In this document: one piece after another, positions 23,397-35,925 of the stretch
Layout of the letters: each line of letters begins with the position of its first letter
How positions within the stretch are numbered: position 1 is the stretch's first letter
DNA from: Cephalopachus bancanus
Lineage: Eukaryota; Chordata; Mammalia; Primates; Tarsiidae
Direction of reading: 5' to 3'
Length of the DNA: 64,000 nt
Assembly (NCBI GenBank): GCA_027257055.1
Contig: JAPVLO010000097.1
Span: 4,340,001 to 4,404,000, forward strand
Position numbers and translations under genes: made by a program
Notes under the pieces: model-generated
The model's database searches: none
What the model was told of the DNA's origin: nothing
The model's input: only the letters and a program-made list of their open reading frames with translations

Positions 23397-23782
23397 TATG
23401 GGTATGTATGAAATATATGCCCATGTGACCACACTGATAAGGCCTTCCAAGGACTTGAAAAAGGCTCATGCAAGTGAGAAACCTTGTAACTTAAGCTTCT
23501 TTAAATTCACTATATTCCATCTCAGCCTGGAATCAGCCATTTTCACAAGGACTTAGTTTCCTTTTGTCAATGAACACTCACTGCTACTTACTAAGTTGCA
23601 TTGCTTCCAGACATTCTCACTAGAAACACTTAGAAGATATGTATTTTTTAAAAGAAATGTACTATATATTTATAATAATATTTCTAATTTTAAATTAAAA
23701 TTACATCATTTTCGGTTAAATTATTTCATTTTTTCTCTTTTATCTAATGCTAAAAATCTTTTTATTTTGCAAACCTAAGCAT

Positions 23783-24021
23783 ATCATTTTTAAAAAATTT
23801 TAGAGTGGTGGGGTACGTGTGAGAGTTTGCTACATAAGTAAATTGCATGCAGGTAAGGTTTGGGCTTCTACTGAGCCTTTTCTCTCTGGTTTTGGACGTG
23901 GTACCCAATGGGTGGTTGTGTGCCCCTTATTCCCCTCTCACTCCTTCCTTTAGCTGCGCCCAATATTTGTTGTACTTGTCTTTGTGCTTGCATGCCTGAT
24001 GTTTAGGGCCCTTATGCTGAA
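23783..24021 (-). mobile_element. L1 3' end, minus strand
   Basis: Plus strand reads as reversed L1 3' UTR: 'tggggtacgtgtgagagttt', 'gctacataagtaaattgcat', then 'acttgtctttgtgcttgcat'. The T-rich start at 23,783 represents the tail. Truncated, non-coding. Confidence 0.75.
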
Positions 24022-24650
24022 ATTCTTAATTCCCCTAAGATAACTTACTTGCTTTATTCTACAATAGACATAAATAGAGATTCCAAATAGCAATACCAAT
24101 ATAATTACTAAAAATATATTTAATTGAGTTTAAAAGAATAAATAGAATTAAGCAAAGTATAACCCAGGAACAAAGTGGGAATCTTGGAGAATGAACAGCA
24201 TATGTGAAATACAGGGTTCAATGTAACTGGAATAAAAAATATATTTACAGGAGAAAACATGATACCAGATATGAACTTTGTTGAGTGTCAAGTTCAGCAG
24301 ATTTTACATTTTTATTAATGCTCATAAAAGCAAATACTTGTTTTGATCAGGGAAATAAAATGATCTGATTTGAAATTTTTAAAAATACCCTGGAATGGGG
24401 GAGAGATAAGACTACCAAGAGACCAGTATAGTATGAAAAATAGAATTATAAAAAGCTTGAGTTGCTGTAGAAATTAGAAAACCACTTAGTCACTGCAAAT
24501 GCTTCTTCATGCTCTCTGTGGCAATAATCAAAGAGACAATGAACTTCAGCAGGCAAAAAATAACTGGATTTATTCATATACGTAGGTTATTATGGAGAAA
24601 TTATCAGGAAGGGGAAAGGAAAGAGAAATAGCATTTCTCATTTCATCTCA
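24022..24650. other. Unique-looking intergenic DNA
   Basis: No repeat, RNA gene or coding region recognised. Confidence 0.4.
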
Positions 24651-24654
24651 TTCT

Positions 24655-24765
24655 TATCAGTCAATAAATATTTATTGAGCTTTTTCTAAATGCCAGAAAC
24701 TGGTAGAAATATAGCGTTGAACAAGACAAACACTGTCCTTGCATTTATGTGCAGTCTTGCAAGAA
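24655..24765 (-). mobile_element. L2 LINE 3' fragment, minus strand
   Basis: 'caataaatatttattgagc', then 'aaatgccagaaactggtaga' and 'gaacaagacaaacactgtcc' correspond to the reversed conserved 3' end of L2. Old and non-coding. Confidence 0.8.
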
Positions 24766-25442
24766 GAATAAGTGAACGAAATTGATGAGGTTCTGAAAGA
24801 AGTCTTTTAAATGACAAGTATGTTGGATAATTTTTATGTTGTGGTGGTGGCTGTGTTTGTTACAACAATATATTCCAAATGCTGCCCAGACAAAATAATG
24901 AGACCACAGAAGTTTGCTTCCACTCATCCTTCTTTTCTGTGTCTTCTCACCTCCTGAGAATTACACCCTGTCATTCACCCTGTAACTGACTATTCTCTCT
25001 CTTGTTCTTAGACTCAGCTTGATAAATGATTAACATTATCAGCTAGAAAACCCAATAAACTAATGCTTACAATGCTTATTCAGTATAATTATGTTTTAAA
25101 AATGATCCTCTCTAGCGAAAAAAAAAATGTTCTCAATCCTGTAACTTAGCTTCCCTTAATATGATGGAATTTCACACTGTGGAGTACAGAATAGAAGACA
25201 TTATTTTGAGTAACATATGTTTTATTGCCCTTCAAAACACAATAGCGTGAGACCATTTTCCACCTTTAATGTGGGGCTAGTCTAATGTATTGTGTGCTAA
25301 AGGTAAAAGATCTGTCTTTGTATCTTTTGTAGTTATTCCAAAGATGCACCTTGAGAAGATGTCTTTCCTCATGGCTGGCTATTATTTTCTGAATGAGTCT
25401 AAATAAAAATTACTGATGCTTTTGCTTAATGAAAATAAATAA

Positions 25443-25606
25443 TGCAGATGTGGTGGCTCACACTCGTAATCCCATCGATTGGGGTGGCTAGGGCAAGAGA
25501 ATCGTCTGAACCCAGGAATCTGAGGATTTATGAGCTATGATCATGCCACTGCACTCCAATCTGGAGGATAAAGTGAGACCCAAAATATTATAATAATAAC
25601 AATAAT
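25443..25606 (+). mobile_element. Free Alu monomer (FLAM/FRAM-like)
   Basis: A single 7SL-derived arm of about 150 bp: 'gcagatgtggtggctcacac' at the start, 'gctatgatcatgccactgca' in the second half, ending 'aaagtgagacccaaaa' and an A/T-rich tail. There is no second arm or middle A-rich linker. Divergent, so an old monomer rather than a truncated copy of the young dimers. Confidence 0.8.
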
Positions 25607-25936
25607 ATAAAAATTGAGTTACAAGATGACAAAAGATCATTTTTTTGAGATTTTTTGCTTAACATATCTGCAGGTCAAAACCAGAAGAAATAAATAAATT
25701 TCCTCATGAGATAGCTTTGAATTTTCCATAAAAGAGGGAAAAATTAGTCTCCCAAATAAACACAATTTAGAGACTTGAAGAAAAAAACATGTGAATCAGC
25801 TGGGCATATCAAAGAACAACTAAACACAGTTACAGCCCATATAAAACTTAAAAGTTAAAGAACTAACACATAATCTTCCTCTATATTTTTTGGCTAAGCA
25901 TATTGTACATTTCTTTCTTGGTTTAGTACTTCAATT

Positions 25937-26242
25937 CTTTTTTCTTTTTTTTTTTTTTTTTTTTTTTTGAGTTGGAGTCTCACTCTGTCGCCCAGACTGG
26001 AGTGCAGTGGCCGCTCCCAGCCACCGCAGCCTCGACCCGCTGGGCTCCGGCCATCCTTCGGCCTCAGCCTTCCGAGTAGCCGGAATTACAGGCATGTGCT
26101 ACCACGCCAGGATGATTTTTTGATTTATTGTAGAGATGAGGTCTCGCTGCCCAGGCGGGTCTGGAACCCGCGGGCTCAAGCAATTCTCTCACCTCAGCCT
26201 CCCAAAGGCGCAGGATTACAGGCTAAGCCACTGAGCCTGGCT
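25937..26242 (-). mobile_element. Young lineage-specific Alu, copy 3 (minus strand)
   Basis: Reversed dimer with a long T tract (25,937-25,969), then gagttggagtctcactctgt and the reversed linker gattttttgatttattgtag. Target duplication gtacttcaatt at 25,926-25,936 and 26,243-26,253. On the plus strand an open frame of 112 codons crosses the antisense Alu. It is not a gene. Confidence 0.95.
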
Positions 26243-26689
26243 GTACTTCAATTATTTTGTATGTTTGCTTTATCCACTTTCTATTTTGATATTTTCATCT
26301 TTTAAAAATTAATTTTATCCACTAATTTCTCTTACCTTACTTTGTTAGTTGCCTCCCTACTTGAATTTTAGGCTTTAGTATTTGTTTTCCCATCCGTTTT
26401 AGGTGAGTGTGAATCAATACATTGTTTTAAATTGAATTTAGCACATTGTTTATAAAGCCACTGAAGTATTCAGAAGCATTAACTTTGCAATTATACTTCT
26501 AGAATCCTCCCTCCACCTAGAAATAACATAGACATATACAAATATTTTGCTTCAAGGATATTAATCATGGTATTTAGAATAGTGAAGTATAGGAAACTTC
26601 TTAATTGCACGATGGGGGAGTGATCAAACAAATCACTAATATATGTGCCTTAACAAACAGATTTCTCTTCTTAAAATGTCTGTCCTACC

Positions 26690-27000
26690 AAATTCATGTC
26701 TAGAATGTTCTCAAGGTCTCACTTGAGTTTCCTCTTCTCTCAGAATCCTTCTCATTTCCCCAGGAAGACTTCGTTGACCCTTTTTCTATAGTCATCAAAA
26801 TCTGTCCAAACGTTGGTATTTGTTATGTGGTATAATTCTTTTCTCTTTGCATACCAATTCTCCCTTTTTCTAGAGTATGGGATCTTTGATAGTAGGAATC
26901 ATGGGTTTTTTTCCATCTTTTCATCAATCTTACCTAGCAGTATGCCTAGAATATAGTTGATATTCAAAAAATCTTTACTGGATGACTGTATGGGAAATGA
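26690..27000 (+). mobile_element. L2 LINE 3' region
   Basis: Blocks in L2 order: 'ccaggaagacttcgttgacc', 'gggatctttgatagtaggaa', then the 3' end 'cagtatgcctagaatatagt' and 'aaatctttactggatgactg'. Divergent but collinear with L2 over about 300 bp. Confidence 0.75.
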
Positions 27001-29674
27001 GCGTTGGTTGAGCAAACTTTTATTTATGACATTAAACGACAGCATAACAATGCTAGAATACAATTGAGAGCAACAAATTTTTTCTTAGTCTGATTTAATC
27101 TGACTAGATAAATGTTGATTATCTTTTCCTAATTAGACAAGCAAAATAGGCTAATTCTTGTCAAGTTAGAAAATAGATACATTGTAGAGAAGAAAATATA
27201 AATTTCCCAAAATTCCAGAAAGAGAGTTCCTGGTTCATTTCCTTCCAAGGTTTTTTCTAAGAAAAAATAAGTATTTCAATGTAAATAGGATAGATAGAAA
27301 TATAAATGCATAAATGTACACTAATAGACCATTTTTTCTGTATTTGAAGGATTTAAGAAATATGAAACATTTCAAGATTTTTTGGTCATTATTTTAACAT
27401 TTGCAAATGCATATTTCACTTGAAAATATTTACGAAGAACTTTCTTTTCATTTTATACTTAAAGTAATTTGCAGTGTAGGAATATTTTCACAGTCTAGAA
27501 ATTTTCTTACTGTTTATCTAAGGAAAAACATTTTTAATGTAGTTTGGGGACAAAATCATAAGTTAGGTAATTTCCCCAATTCATCTGCAATCAGCTGTTT
27601 AGTTCCACAAGCTTCCTTTTGCAAAATGTTAGAGATTTCGTGGCCTCATTAATAATCTACATAATAATGGAGAGTTTAGGGGTAGCAGACAAGATTAAAC
27701 TCATTAGTGTGCACTCATTTATAAAGTATGTATTGCACTAAACTTTAACCAGCAAGTAAAAAAAAGCCTCATCTATCCTCTAGTTTATAGTGCAACTGGT
27801 TTCAATAGTCTAGAGAAATAAAAATCATCACCAAGACTTCCACGATTGCCTTGTAATTTAGATCTTCAGATTTCCTGCTGCCTTAAACTGCAGTGTCCTA
27901 TTGGCAATTGTGCCTGGTTTAAGCCAAGCACAAAATTCTGAGTTTTACTCATTGTCAAGACAAAGTCAATCATACAAAGCATTTTGATAGCTATATATTT
28001 TATTTACAAATTGGAGAGAAAGAACATGGAGTGGGTTATGGTCTCAGCTGACAGCTAGTATTAAGGATAGGCTGGAAATTTAGGCAGAGCCAAATTATAG
28101 GGGTCAGCATCTTGTTGCTATATTAGAACTGCTCGGGGGGATTATCAAAACAAAACAAAACAAAAACAGGAGTCCTGGGTCTACTCCAGGTTTATTATCA
28201 AGGAAGAGATATCCTGAAGTCTACATTATATAGATGAATGTCAATCGATTCCTTTAACAACCACTGGACCAAGAAATGTTTTTGCCTTTAACCAAAGTCA
28301 AGAATAGAAAGGAATTGGCTGTATTAGAGATAGGATTGATGAATTCTTTTTAGACATGTTGCATTTGAGATATATAATGGAAATCCAAGTACAGGTTCCC
28401 AGTAGGAATTCGGAAACATGCTCATATAGCTTAGGAAACAACTCAGAACTAAACATAAGTTTTGGAATCAGACTACCCATCTATCACGAATCAGTAGTAA
28501 CTGAAATCTTGGGCACAGATGCACTCACCCATGAAGAATATGCAGAATGAGTAGAGATGAGAACAAGAGACCAAATCAGAGGCAGAGGAAGAAAACATTA
28601 GTGAGCCAAGGCAACTGTAAAATCCCTAGCACCAAGCAAGACTGTGAGGTGGTCTGACAGTTGCAGATGCACTTTCTCTGCACTTAGTAGTGCAGAATAA
28701 GGTATGATTTGGAGAACATTGCAACAAAGGAAGCCAGTGTCAAGAACTTTGTAGAAGAAAGACTTCTAAGTTTGTGTTACCAAATTTTGCAAATAAATAT
28801 ACAGAAAGCCCAGTTAAATTTGATCATCATATAAACAATTTTTTCAACATAAGCATGCCCCAAATATTATATGGAACATACTTACACTAAAGAAAAAACT
28901 ACTATGTTTTATCTGAAATTCAAATTTAATTGGTGTCCAGTATTATATCTGACAATTCTATCCCTGGGTCCCCTTTCACCTCTGTCCTGGGCACACTAAC
29001 TGTGGCTTAAATGATTGGTCCTGGGATCTTAGTGAAAACAAACTTCAGAGTAATATGGCAGAAGGATCATTTCATAAATTGATTTTGAATTAACTAACCA
29101 ATGACTTTAGAAGCACTTATTTTTTAAAAGAATATTTTAAAATTTTTGCTGATAAAAATTTGAAAGAAAAATTATAAAATACATACTCGTATTATAATTG
29201 CAAAGTGAACCTACATCTAATAGTCTCAAGTTGTTAAGCAGCAAAATCTCAAAAATTGATAAAAATCTCAAAAAATGTTAAAAAAAAAAGACTGTTCTTT
29301 CTGGAAAGATATTGAAAACAATCACAAAGAGTTTCTGGGCAGTGAAGCAGGCACAGCAGGGGAGTTCAGTAGAGACTCAGAATGGAAGTTATTATCTCTT
29401 GTCAAAGAACTTCTCTTGCACTTTCCACGAAGAAGAAATCCCTAGACCAGCTTAAAAAAGGCGTCAATGGCAAATTTTCAGAAATGATGGGAATGTGCAC
29501 CAGAAATAAAATGGATCTCTTCCCTTTACATAGGAACACTTCTAGAGTTTATGATTACGCTTCACATTGAAACTCTGCTCTCAAGTCCAAACTTTAGAAA
29601 ACTGTAAACAGAGATTGATAGTAGTCTAGACTTAGTACTTAACCCAAACACTGATACAAATTCATATAGATCAG
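27001..29674. other. Unique-looking intergenic DNA with one weak MER5-like stretch
   Basis: No gene. Around 28,110-28,215 the phrase 'acaggagtcctgggtctact' resembles a MER5-type hAT miniature element, interrupted by an (AAAAC)n run at 28,148-28,167. This is too weak to call. Open frames at 27,401, 28,356 and 29,382 have no domain. Confidence 0.4.
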
Positions 29675-30085
29675 ATATGTGGGACCTCTTCGCCATCCTG
29701 ATTTTCCTTACAGAAATAAAGATCTTTTTTCCCCAGATGCTGAGACTGCTGCCAGAAGGAACTCCTCCACTGTCAGCCCTCTTTGGGGATTGCCTCAGCT
29801 GAAAAAAACTGTTTCGATCAGCATCTCATATACTTTCAGGGTCAGCACTCCCTCATCCTATCATCAGCTAGTACTAACTCAAGACACCTCTTGGTACTTT
29901 TTTAGCTTCCAAGACTCCCTGTGGAAGTCGCATTTGTTGAGACTGCATCACAGCTCAATTTCTCCTTCTAACAAATTCTGCTTCCTTCTACTCCCTTCCA
30001 GAGGTGTTGATCCCAAGCACACTTAATGATAAATGCCCTGCACGTTAATCTCTATATTTTAATCTATATCCCAGAAAACCCAACC
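29675..30085 (+). mobile_element. ERVL-like LTR fragment, copy A
   Basis: Shares its 3' portion with a second copy at 59,900-60,365: 'tgttgatcccaagcacactt', 'aatgataaatgccctgcacg' and 'cccagaaaacccaacc'. An ataaa motif followed by the terminal 'aacccaacc' is what one expects of an ERVL-class LTR (LTR16/LTR33-like). The family is uncertain. A 115-codon open frame (29,679-30,026) spans most of it and is fortuitous. Confidence 0.5.
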
Positions 30086-30939
30086 AGAGAAAATGTGGCC
30101 TTGGGAATAAGACAGATCTAAAATTTGGAGGCAAATGAGGACTAAACTAAACGACTAAGTACATGATCAGGATGAAAAAATTCCATTAGTTGATGAGATA
30201 TTTTCACTAATACTCCTGAGAGGATATATTGGGATTTCATACCAGATCACACTGTAATGTTACTTGATATTAGAATTTAAGTGATTAATTATGAGATTTA
30301 ATTGAGAACCCATTATAAAGCAGACAAAAAGTAACTTGATTACTTCTTTTATCTCTTATAGTTTCTTACAATAGCTATCTAGATTCATTATCTGTAACTT
30401 ACTTTAAAATATTTTCATGTGGACAGCATTATATACATATGTATTCATTTAATCTATACTCTAGGTGCTTTTAGTTAACACTTGAAGTACACCAATCAGA
30501 TATCCACACTGCAAGGGCAATGAATAAAGACCCCTCAACGATTTGAAAGACCCTAGACATGAATTCCCACTGCAGAGGCAAGAACCAACTTTAAACAAAG
30601 CCTTCATGTTTTTCTGTGTAAGCTTGTAGCAGAAGTTTTATTAATTAGCATAAGTCCCAGATTTTTTTTCATTGATGTGTAGTTTTTTCGAATAGATAGT
30701 CTCCTAGAACTATTATGCAGGTACCTCTACCCATGATATAATTTGAAGTAAGAATCTGAGAAGCCCAACAGTCTAACATCTAAATAACATAGAAAACTCC
30801 ATTCTCTCTGTGTTGCACCGGTTAATGGGGAATTCTTTGGCTTGTTCTAGTAAGTTAGCAGGCAGACTGTGTAAGTATCTAAAAGCATAGTTTTAGTATC
30901 TGCTGAGTCAAACCTCCTCACTAGTCCATTAAACAAATA

Positions 30940-32070
30940 TAAAAATAAAAAAATTTTGTTGACTCTTCCTGGATAATATTTTATTTTATGTGAATTTTAT
31001 GATCATTTTATCCAATAATTTTCCCCCACGAGATTCCACATATTATATTTACATATAAATTTTGGAAAATTGATATTGTCAAATTTTATGATGTGTTTGC
31101 TATTATTGTTTTATTTTATGTATTTCAATAGAATTTAATAGCCTTTCTTTATATTTATACTGTGCTATTATTTTGTGTTTATTCATAAATACATATCTTA
31201 ATGGCCTTCTTTGTGTTTTTGAATGAAATATCTTCCCTCTTTCTATTATTATTAGTGATTTCTAATATAGAAGAGGTTTTTTTATTTCTTTATATAAATG
31301 TTGGATCTATCCTTTTTCCCAATTTCCTTTCATAATTCTAGGTAATTTTTGGTGGATTCTAGGGCTTTCTATGTGCATAATGATATCACAACAAAAAAAG
31401 AGAGAAAGGAAGAAAGGAAGGGAGACAGGGAGGGAAGGAAGGAGGGAGAGAGGAAAAGAAAAATAATCTAAACACTTCTTCCTTTTTATTTATAGTGATT
31501 GTTTCAAACACCCAAAACAATGTTGAATAATATGTGATAGAATTACTGTCTTCTTTCTGGCTTTAAATAGAATGGTTTAGACATTTTAGAATAATGTTTG
31601 CTATAGGAATTTTGGTAAACAGTGTATATTATATTTTAGAAATTTACTTCTAAATTTAAGAATGGTTGCTGACTGCTAGTAAATGCCCCTTTAACATTTT
31701 TATAATGATTACATAATTGTCCACTATAATATTTTGATCAAAATGAATGATATTGATATTTTTCTTGATAATTGAATTTCTGAAATAAACTCTGCTTCGT
31801 TATAGTATTTTAACACATTGCTGAATTCTGCTTGCAATTATTTAACTTTGAATTTTTGCATCTACATTTATGAGTAAGATTAAGCTAAAGTTTTTGTTTC
31901 CTATATTATGTTAGATTTCACATTAAGGTTTTATTCAAGAAACCATCTGAAGTTCTCTTCATAATATATGTTCTTATTCTAAATGAGTCAAGTTATCTGG
32001 TAATGTCTGAAAAGTAGTTTGATTTGGAAGAAATACTTATGTGATAAGAAGAAACTAATTATAAAGACCG
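30940..32070 (-). mobile_element. Very old L1 fragment, ORF2, minus strand
   Basis: Reversed ORF2 landmarks: 'ggtggattctagggctttct' near 31,351, 'acacattgctgaattctgct' near 31,812 and 'tttttgcatctacatttatg' near 31,853. An (GGAAG/GAAAG)n expansion interrupts it at 31,397-31,462. Heavily decayed. Confidence 0.65.
31397..31462. repeat. GAAAG/GGAAG purine microsatellite
   Basis: About 65 bp strictly purine tract of agaaagg and aggaagg units, apart from one isolated c near 31,426. Confidence 0.9.
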
Positions 32071-33429
32071 CCTCTCTAGTATTATAAGTCCCTCTTATTT
32101 TATTAATTTTTTTTTTTATTCATTATTTATTACTTGGATATCTTCTTTAACCAAATCAAAACAAAACAAAATACTCAATTTATTATGAACAAGGTATATA
32201 GATCCATAGCTCCAGTTTTTGGCCAGTGTTCTTATAAGACAGATATTCACATAAGCTTGTCTGTACATTATTACAGACACTGTAGTAGAGAAATCAAGAA
32301 TTGTGGACGTTTCTATGATGATGCCAGCAAGCATCAATTATAGGTTTGAAAAAGTAGTGATTTAGCAACTGTCCACCTCTTCTCAAGACTGAATGAAGCA
32401 GGAGAGATTTGATAGTTTCTTAATGCAATTGATATTTTTACACTTTCATGAATTCAGCTTTTGAATATTATTACATATAATAAGTGGTATGAACTTTCTT
32501 GGTTACCCCATAGACAAAAGATTTTACATTCAGTGAAGCAATTTAATTAAGGGACATAATTCTCTTAATTGTGTCCTAAGGATTCTCAGTATTTAGGAAG
32601 TGATCATTCACTAATTTCCTGAAAGGAACTCACACATTGACATTCAGAACATGAGACTTCACACTAGATTATGTCTATCATTCACACTCTCAAATGATCA
32701 TGCAGAAGTTTCAGTTCCGCAAGATTGAAACATTAAGAGAGACCTGAGCAAAAATCTATAAACCCTCTGAACTATTAGGGTGAAATATCCTCAATCATAG
32801 CAAAATTAGACTAAGAAATCATGGATTTGACATGTTAGTTAAACTTTATAACGTAAATACATAACTGTCAAGTTCAAACATTATACATGTAAATGATTGA
32901 TGGTTTGATTAGCATACCAACTTTAGAAATTACTTCATGAAGAATAGATAAATATATGGTATTGAAAAACATCTATTATGCCAAAAATTCCATTGCATAT
33001 ACTTGTTTTCCTGAACAACTGGCTCATCTATCTATTTACTATTTCCACATGCATGACTGTTAGGTAGCAAACAGCCAGATGTGAATTTGCTCTTGCAGAT
33101 TCAGTTCACTCTTATTCTTCTGCATCTTTTTGTTCTAGCCAGAAACCTAAGACTCATTCTTGACACCTTCCTCTTCCTTATTGCTTACAACCAACTTTTA
33201 GTCCTCTCTATTATGCTTCTCATATATTTACTCTATCTTTCCACATTTCTTCATACCAAGTGATACTTCCTCGACTTAAACTTTAAAATCTTATATATGG
33301 ACAAAAGTATGTTTTCCCCAAAACTCTGCAAATCATATTTGTAAATGCCTGTTTTTTCTCTATGAATAAATTTGACCAATTTAAGGACAAAGATCAAAGG
33401 TCTCAATAAGATTTTTTAAATAAGTGCAT
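32071..33429. other. Unassigned intergenic DNA
   Basis: No supportable gene. The T-run at 32,107-32,118 followed by A/T-rich sequence could be the reversed tail of an old retroposed copy, but I recognise no source. The segment at 33,060-33,260 ('ccagaaacctaagactcatt', 'cttgacaccttcctcttcct') looks like part of a dispersed old repeat of unknown family. Confidence 0.35.
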
Positions 33430-33765
33430 TATACAGGATAACTCTAGGTCATCTCCTCTACCCTCTCTTTTTGGCCTCCAAGTTCCAGCCACAATGACCT
33501 TTTCTTCAGTTCCTTGAATACATCAACATTCATCTTGCTTTAGGAATTTTGTACCTGTTACTGCCTTTCTGAGAGTAATCTGCTATTCTAATATGACTTT
33601 AATTACCTAATTCTTATCACATTTTAGAGTTAAATATTTTATATGTACAGTTTTTTATCAAATATTTTGTTCACTTTCATCTTTTTGAGGTTAAGAACAA
33701 TGTAGAGTTCCTCACCATACCTCTACGCCTAGGATTGCTAGAATTAGTGAATCATTACAGAACAT
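33430..33765 (+). mobile_element. Probable L2 LINE fragment
   Basis: Collinear but weak L2 landmarks: 'ccaagttccagccacaatga', 'gtacctgttactgcctttct', 'ctaattcttatcacatttta', and 'tttgaggttaagaacaatgt'. Very divergent. Confidence 0.5.
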
Positions 33766-33989
33766 ATATCTACTTTCCTTTCCCAAAGCTTATGCAAACT
33801 CTTTATAGCCTAGATTTAAAATGGCTTGTCACTTCCTCCTAACACTACCAAGTAAAAAGAGTTCTGATGGGATATAGCTCCTCCTGTATGGGACAAATTA
33901 CTTTTTTAAAAAAAAAACCATAATTCATTGAAATTGAAATTTAACTGAACACCTGTATTTTATCTGGCATCCCTACCCATACCCTACCA

Positions 33990-34065
33990 TACTGTCTACA
34001 TTGTTCCAGTCAGTGCCTAGAATATTGCAGATGCTCAACACATATGTACTGAATAAATTAATTTT
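33990..34065 (+). mobile_element. L2 LINE 3' tip
   Basis: 'cagtgcctagaatattgcag' followed by 'atgctcaacacatatgtact' and 'gaataaatta', the characteristic last part of L2. Confidence 0.75.
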
Positions 34066-34904
34066 GTAATATGTTTCGTATTTTGAGATTCATTATTCTT
34101 ACATGCTTCTTGTTATTATATTTACAATGCATCATATAAAGAACTATGGCAGGAATGGTTAAGAAAAGCTATGAAGAGGGCAGAGTTTCCTAATAACTGT
34201 AATCAATTACTGCTGATGTTCAGAGTTAGCAAATCAAGTAGTAATACACTGTCATAATGGCACTTGTATGAATCCTAATCACATCAGTGTTGACTGCATA
34301 TTATTTAATTGTAAACTAATTTGCCAACTAACAATATCAAAATTCCTTTTATATCGTTGATATAAACAAGGAAACAATTTCTTATGCAGGATACTAATTT
34401 TGAGGTAACCAGTTGGCAAGCTTGAGAACAGATCATCAATGAGACAGTAAATAAAACTCAAGTTTTTATTCAACTGTGGAATTGTCTAATCAGGAATTTT
34501 TACAACTGCCAACATTTTGGAAAATCATATCTTGATTTTGTACTTTTTAATGAACTGATGCTATCTACATCTAAAAATGATAATGGGACAACTTACAATA
34601 AAAGCTAAAGTATAATAACCAAACAGTTAATACTAGTTTGAAAAGGACGATACTATGTTAGTTGTTCTGTTTCTTCCCAGGTCCGTAGCTGCCCTCCAAC
34701 ACTCAGGAGTGGGTGGGGGCAGTTAACTTCTGACAACTATATCCTTCAGCCCATTTCCATCTATCTATTACCCATTATAGGCTGGGAGGCACCATCAAGA
34801 GGAAGACAAGAAAGAGAGAACGAGGTATATATCCCTTCCTCTCTCTCCCTGCCATACTGTAGTTTTGACATAACTGTATCCTTCTTAGCAAAACTCCTGC
34901 AGAG

Positions 34905-35400
34905 TGACCTCTCATTTATAGTAGCAGCTCTCAAAGGCCAGGTTTTTCTGCCCGCCCCTTTGGGCCTGGGGATTATAACAGCTGCCTGTTCTTCATGCCA
35001 AATAAAAACAAATCCAGATTTAGGTAAGAAGAGACTTTATTAGAAAAGACTATTGCAATAAGTATGACATTCTGAGAGTAATCTGCAAACGTCTCTGAAG
35101 TCAAGCAGGAGGAAGCTTCTTTTGTAGGGAGATGTGAACAAAGCTAGAAAGAACCTGGTGTGGGGGAGCCGAATGTGCCAATGATGTGGTCAGACAGTTG
35201 AACAGGAAATATCTTTTGTTAGGCTGTTCCATATTCCATTCTGATGCTAGCTCAGGCAAAGTGTCAATAAAAGTTGAGGGACTTCGAGTAGGAAGAGGAG
35301 TTTGACTAAAACTTGGTCAAGTTAGCAGGTATTTTGTCCAGATCTGTAAGTACCAACAGTCATGTTCTAATTATGCAGAAAATGTTCTTTCATGATGGGG
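34905..35400 (-). mobile_element. ERV1-like LTR, minus strand
   Basis: On the minus strand there is a polyadenylation signal within 'ctaataaagtctcttcttac' (AATAAA at 35,036-35,041), preceded by a GC-richer U3-like region ('gacttcagagacgtttgcag') and a weak TATA-like ctacaaaa. No gag, pol or env sequence adjoins it, so it is a solo LTR or fragment. Borders are approximate and the family is not identified. Confidence 0.5.
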
Positions 35401-35499
35401 GGAAAAGACTTTTAATTCAAAATTTTGAGTAAAATTGGTCATCTTGTTTATGAGAAGCAATGCTATGCTTTAATGGAATCTATTTAAATTCAAAACAAA

Positions 35500-35783
35500 G
35501 CCGGGCTCGGTGGCTCAGCCTGTAATCCCGCGCCTTTGGGAGGCTGAGGTGAGTGGACTGCCTGAGCCCGCGGGTTCGAGACCCGCCTGGGCAGCGAGAC
35601 CTCATCTCTACAATAAATCAAAAAATCAGCCGGGCGTGGTAGCGCACGCCTGTAATTCCGGCTACTTGGAAGGCTGAGGCGGAAGGATCGCCGGAGCCCA
35701 GCGGGTCGAGGCTGCGGTGGCCGGGAGCAGCCACTGCACTCCAGTCTGGGCAACAGAGTGAGACTCCAACTCAAACAAAAAAA
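35500..35783 (+). mobile_element. Young lineage-specific Alu, copy 4 (best preserved)
   Basis: Starts gccgggctcggtggctcagc. Linker, right arm and the gactccaactc end match the other young copies, with the fewest CpG losses. Target duplication aaattcaaaacaaa is perfect (35,486-35,499 and 35,784-35,797). The Pol III B box ggttcgagacc is intact at 35,573-35,583 and an A-box-like tggctcagcc lies near the start. Of all copies here it looks closest to a source-like sequence. The 94-codon antisense frame is a by-product. Confidence 0.95.
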
Positions 35784-35885
35784 AAATTCAAAACAAAATT
35801 CACTTTCCCCCCGGAAATACTAATTGCTGTCTCAAAATTGTGTTAAATAGGGTTACAATATGGCTCCTCTGATTATGGTCTTTAT

Positions 35886-35925
35886 AAAAAAAAAAAAAAG
35901 AGAGAGAGAGAGAAAGAAAAGAAAT
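35886..35925. repeat. A-tract/(GA)n simple repeat
   Basis: A run of A followed by GA dinucleotides and aaagaaaag units. Confidence 0.85.

Noticed and set aside
25967..26305. 112-codon open frame (MSWSLTLSPRLEC...)
   Set aside because: It is the antisense strand of a young Alu; the same peptide recurs wherever an Alu of this subfamily lies.
28110..28215. MER5-type hAT element
   Set aside because: Only a short phrase resembles it and an AAAAC run interrupts it; not enough to annotate as a feature.
29679..30026. 115-codon frame as a novel gene
   Set aside because: Coincides with an LTR-like repeat that has a paralogue at 59.9 kb; no recognisable domain.
34925..34990. Third TINE-like copy (cgcccctttgggcc resembles the body)
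   Set aside because: The gtgggag and cctctcaataaat landmarks are missing and there is no tail or target duplication; it is part of a different LTR.
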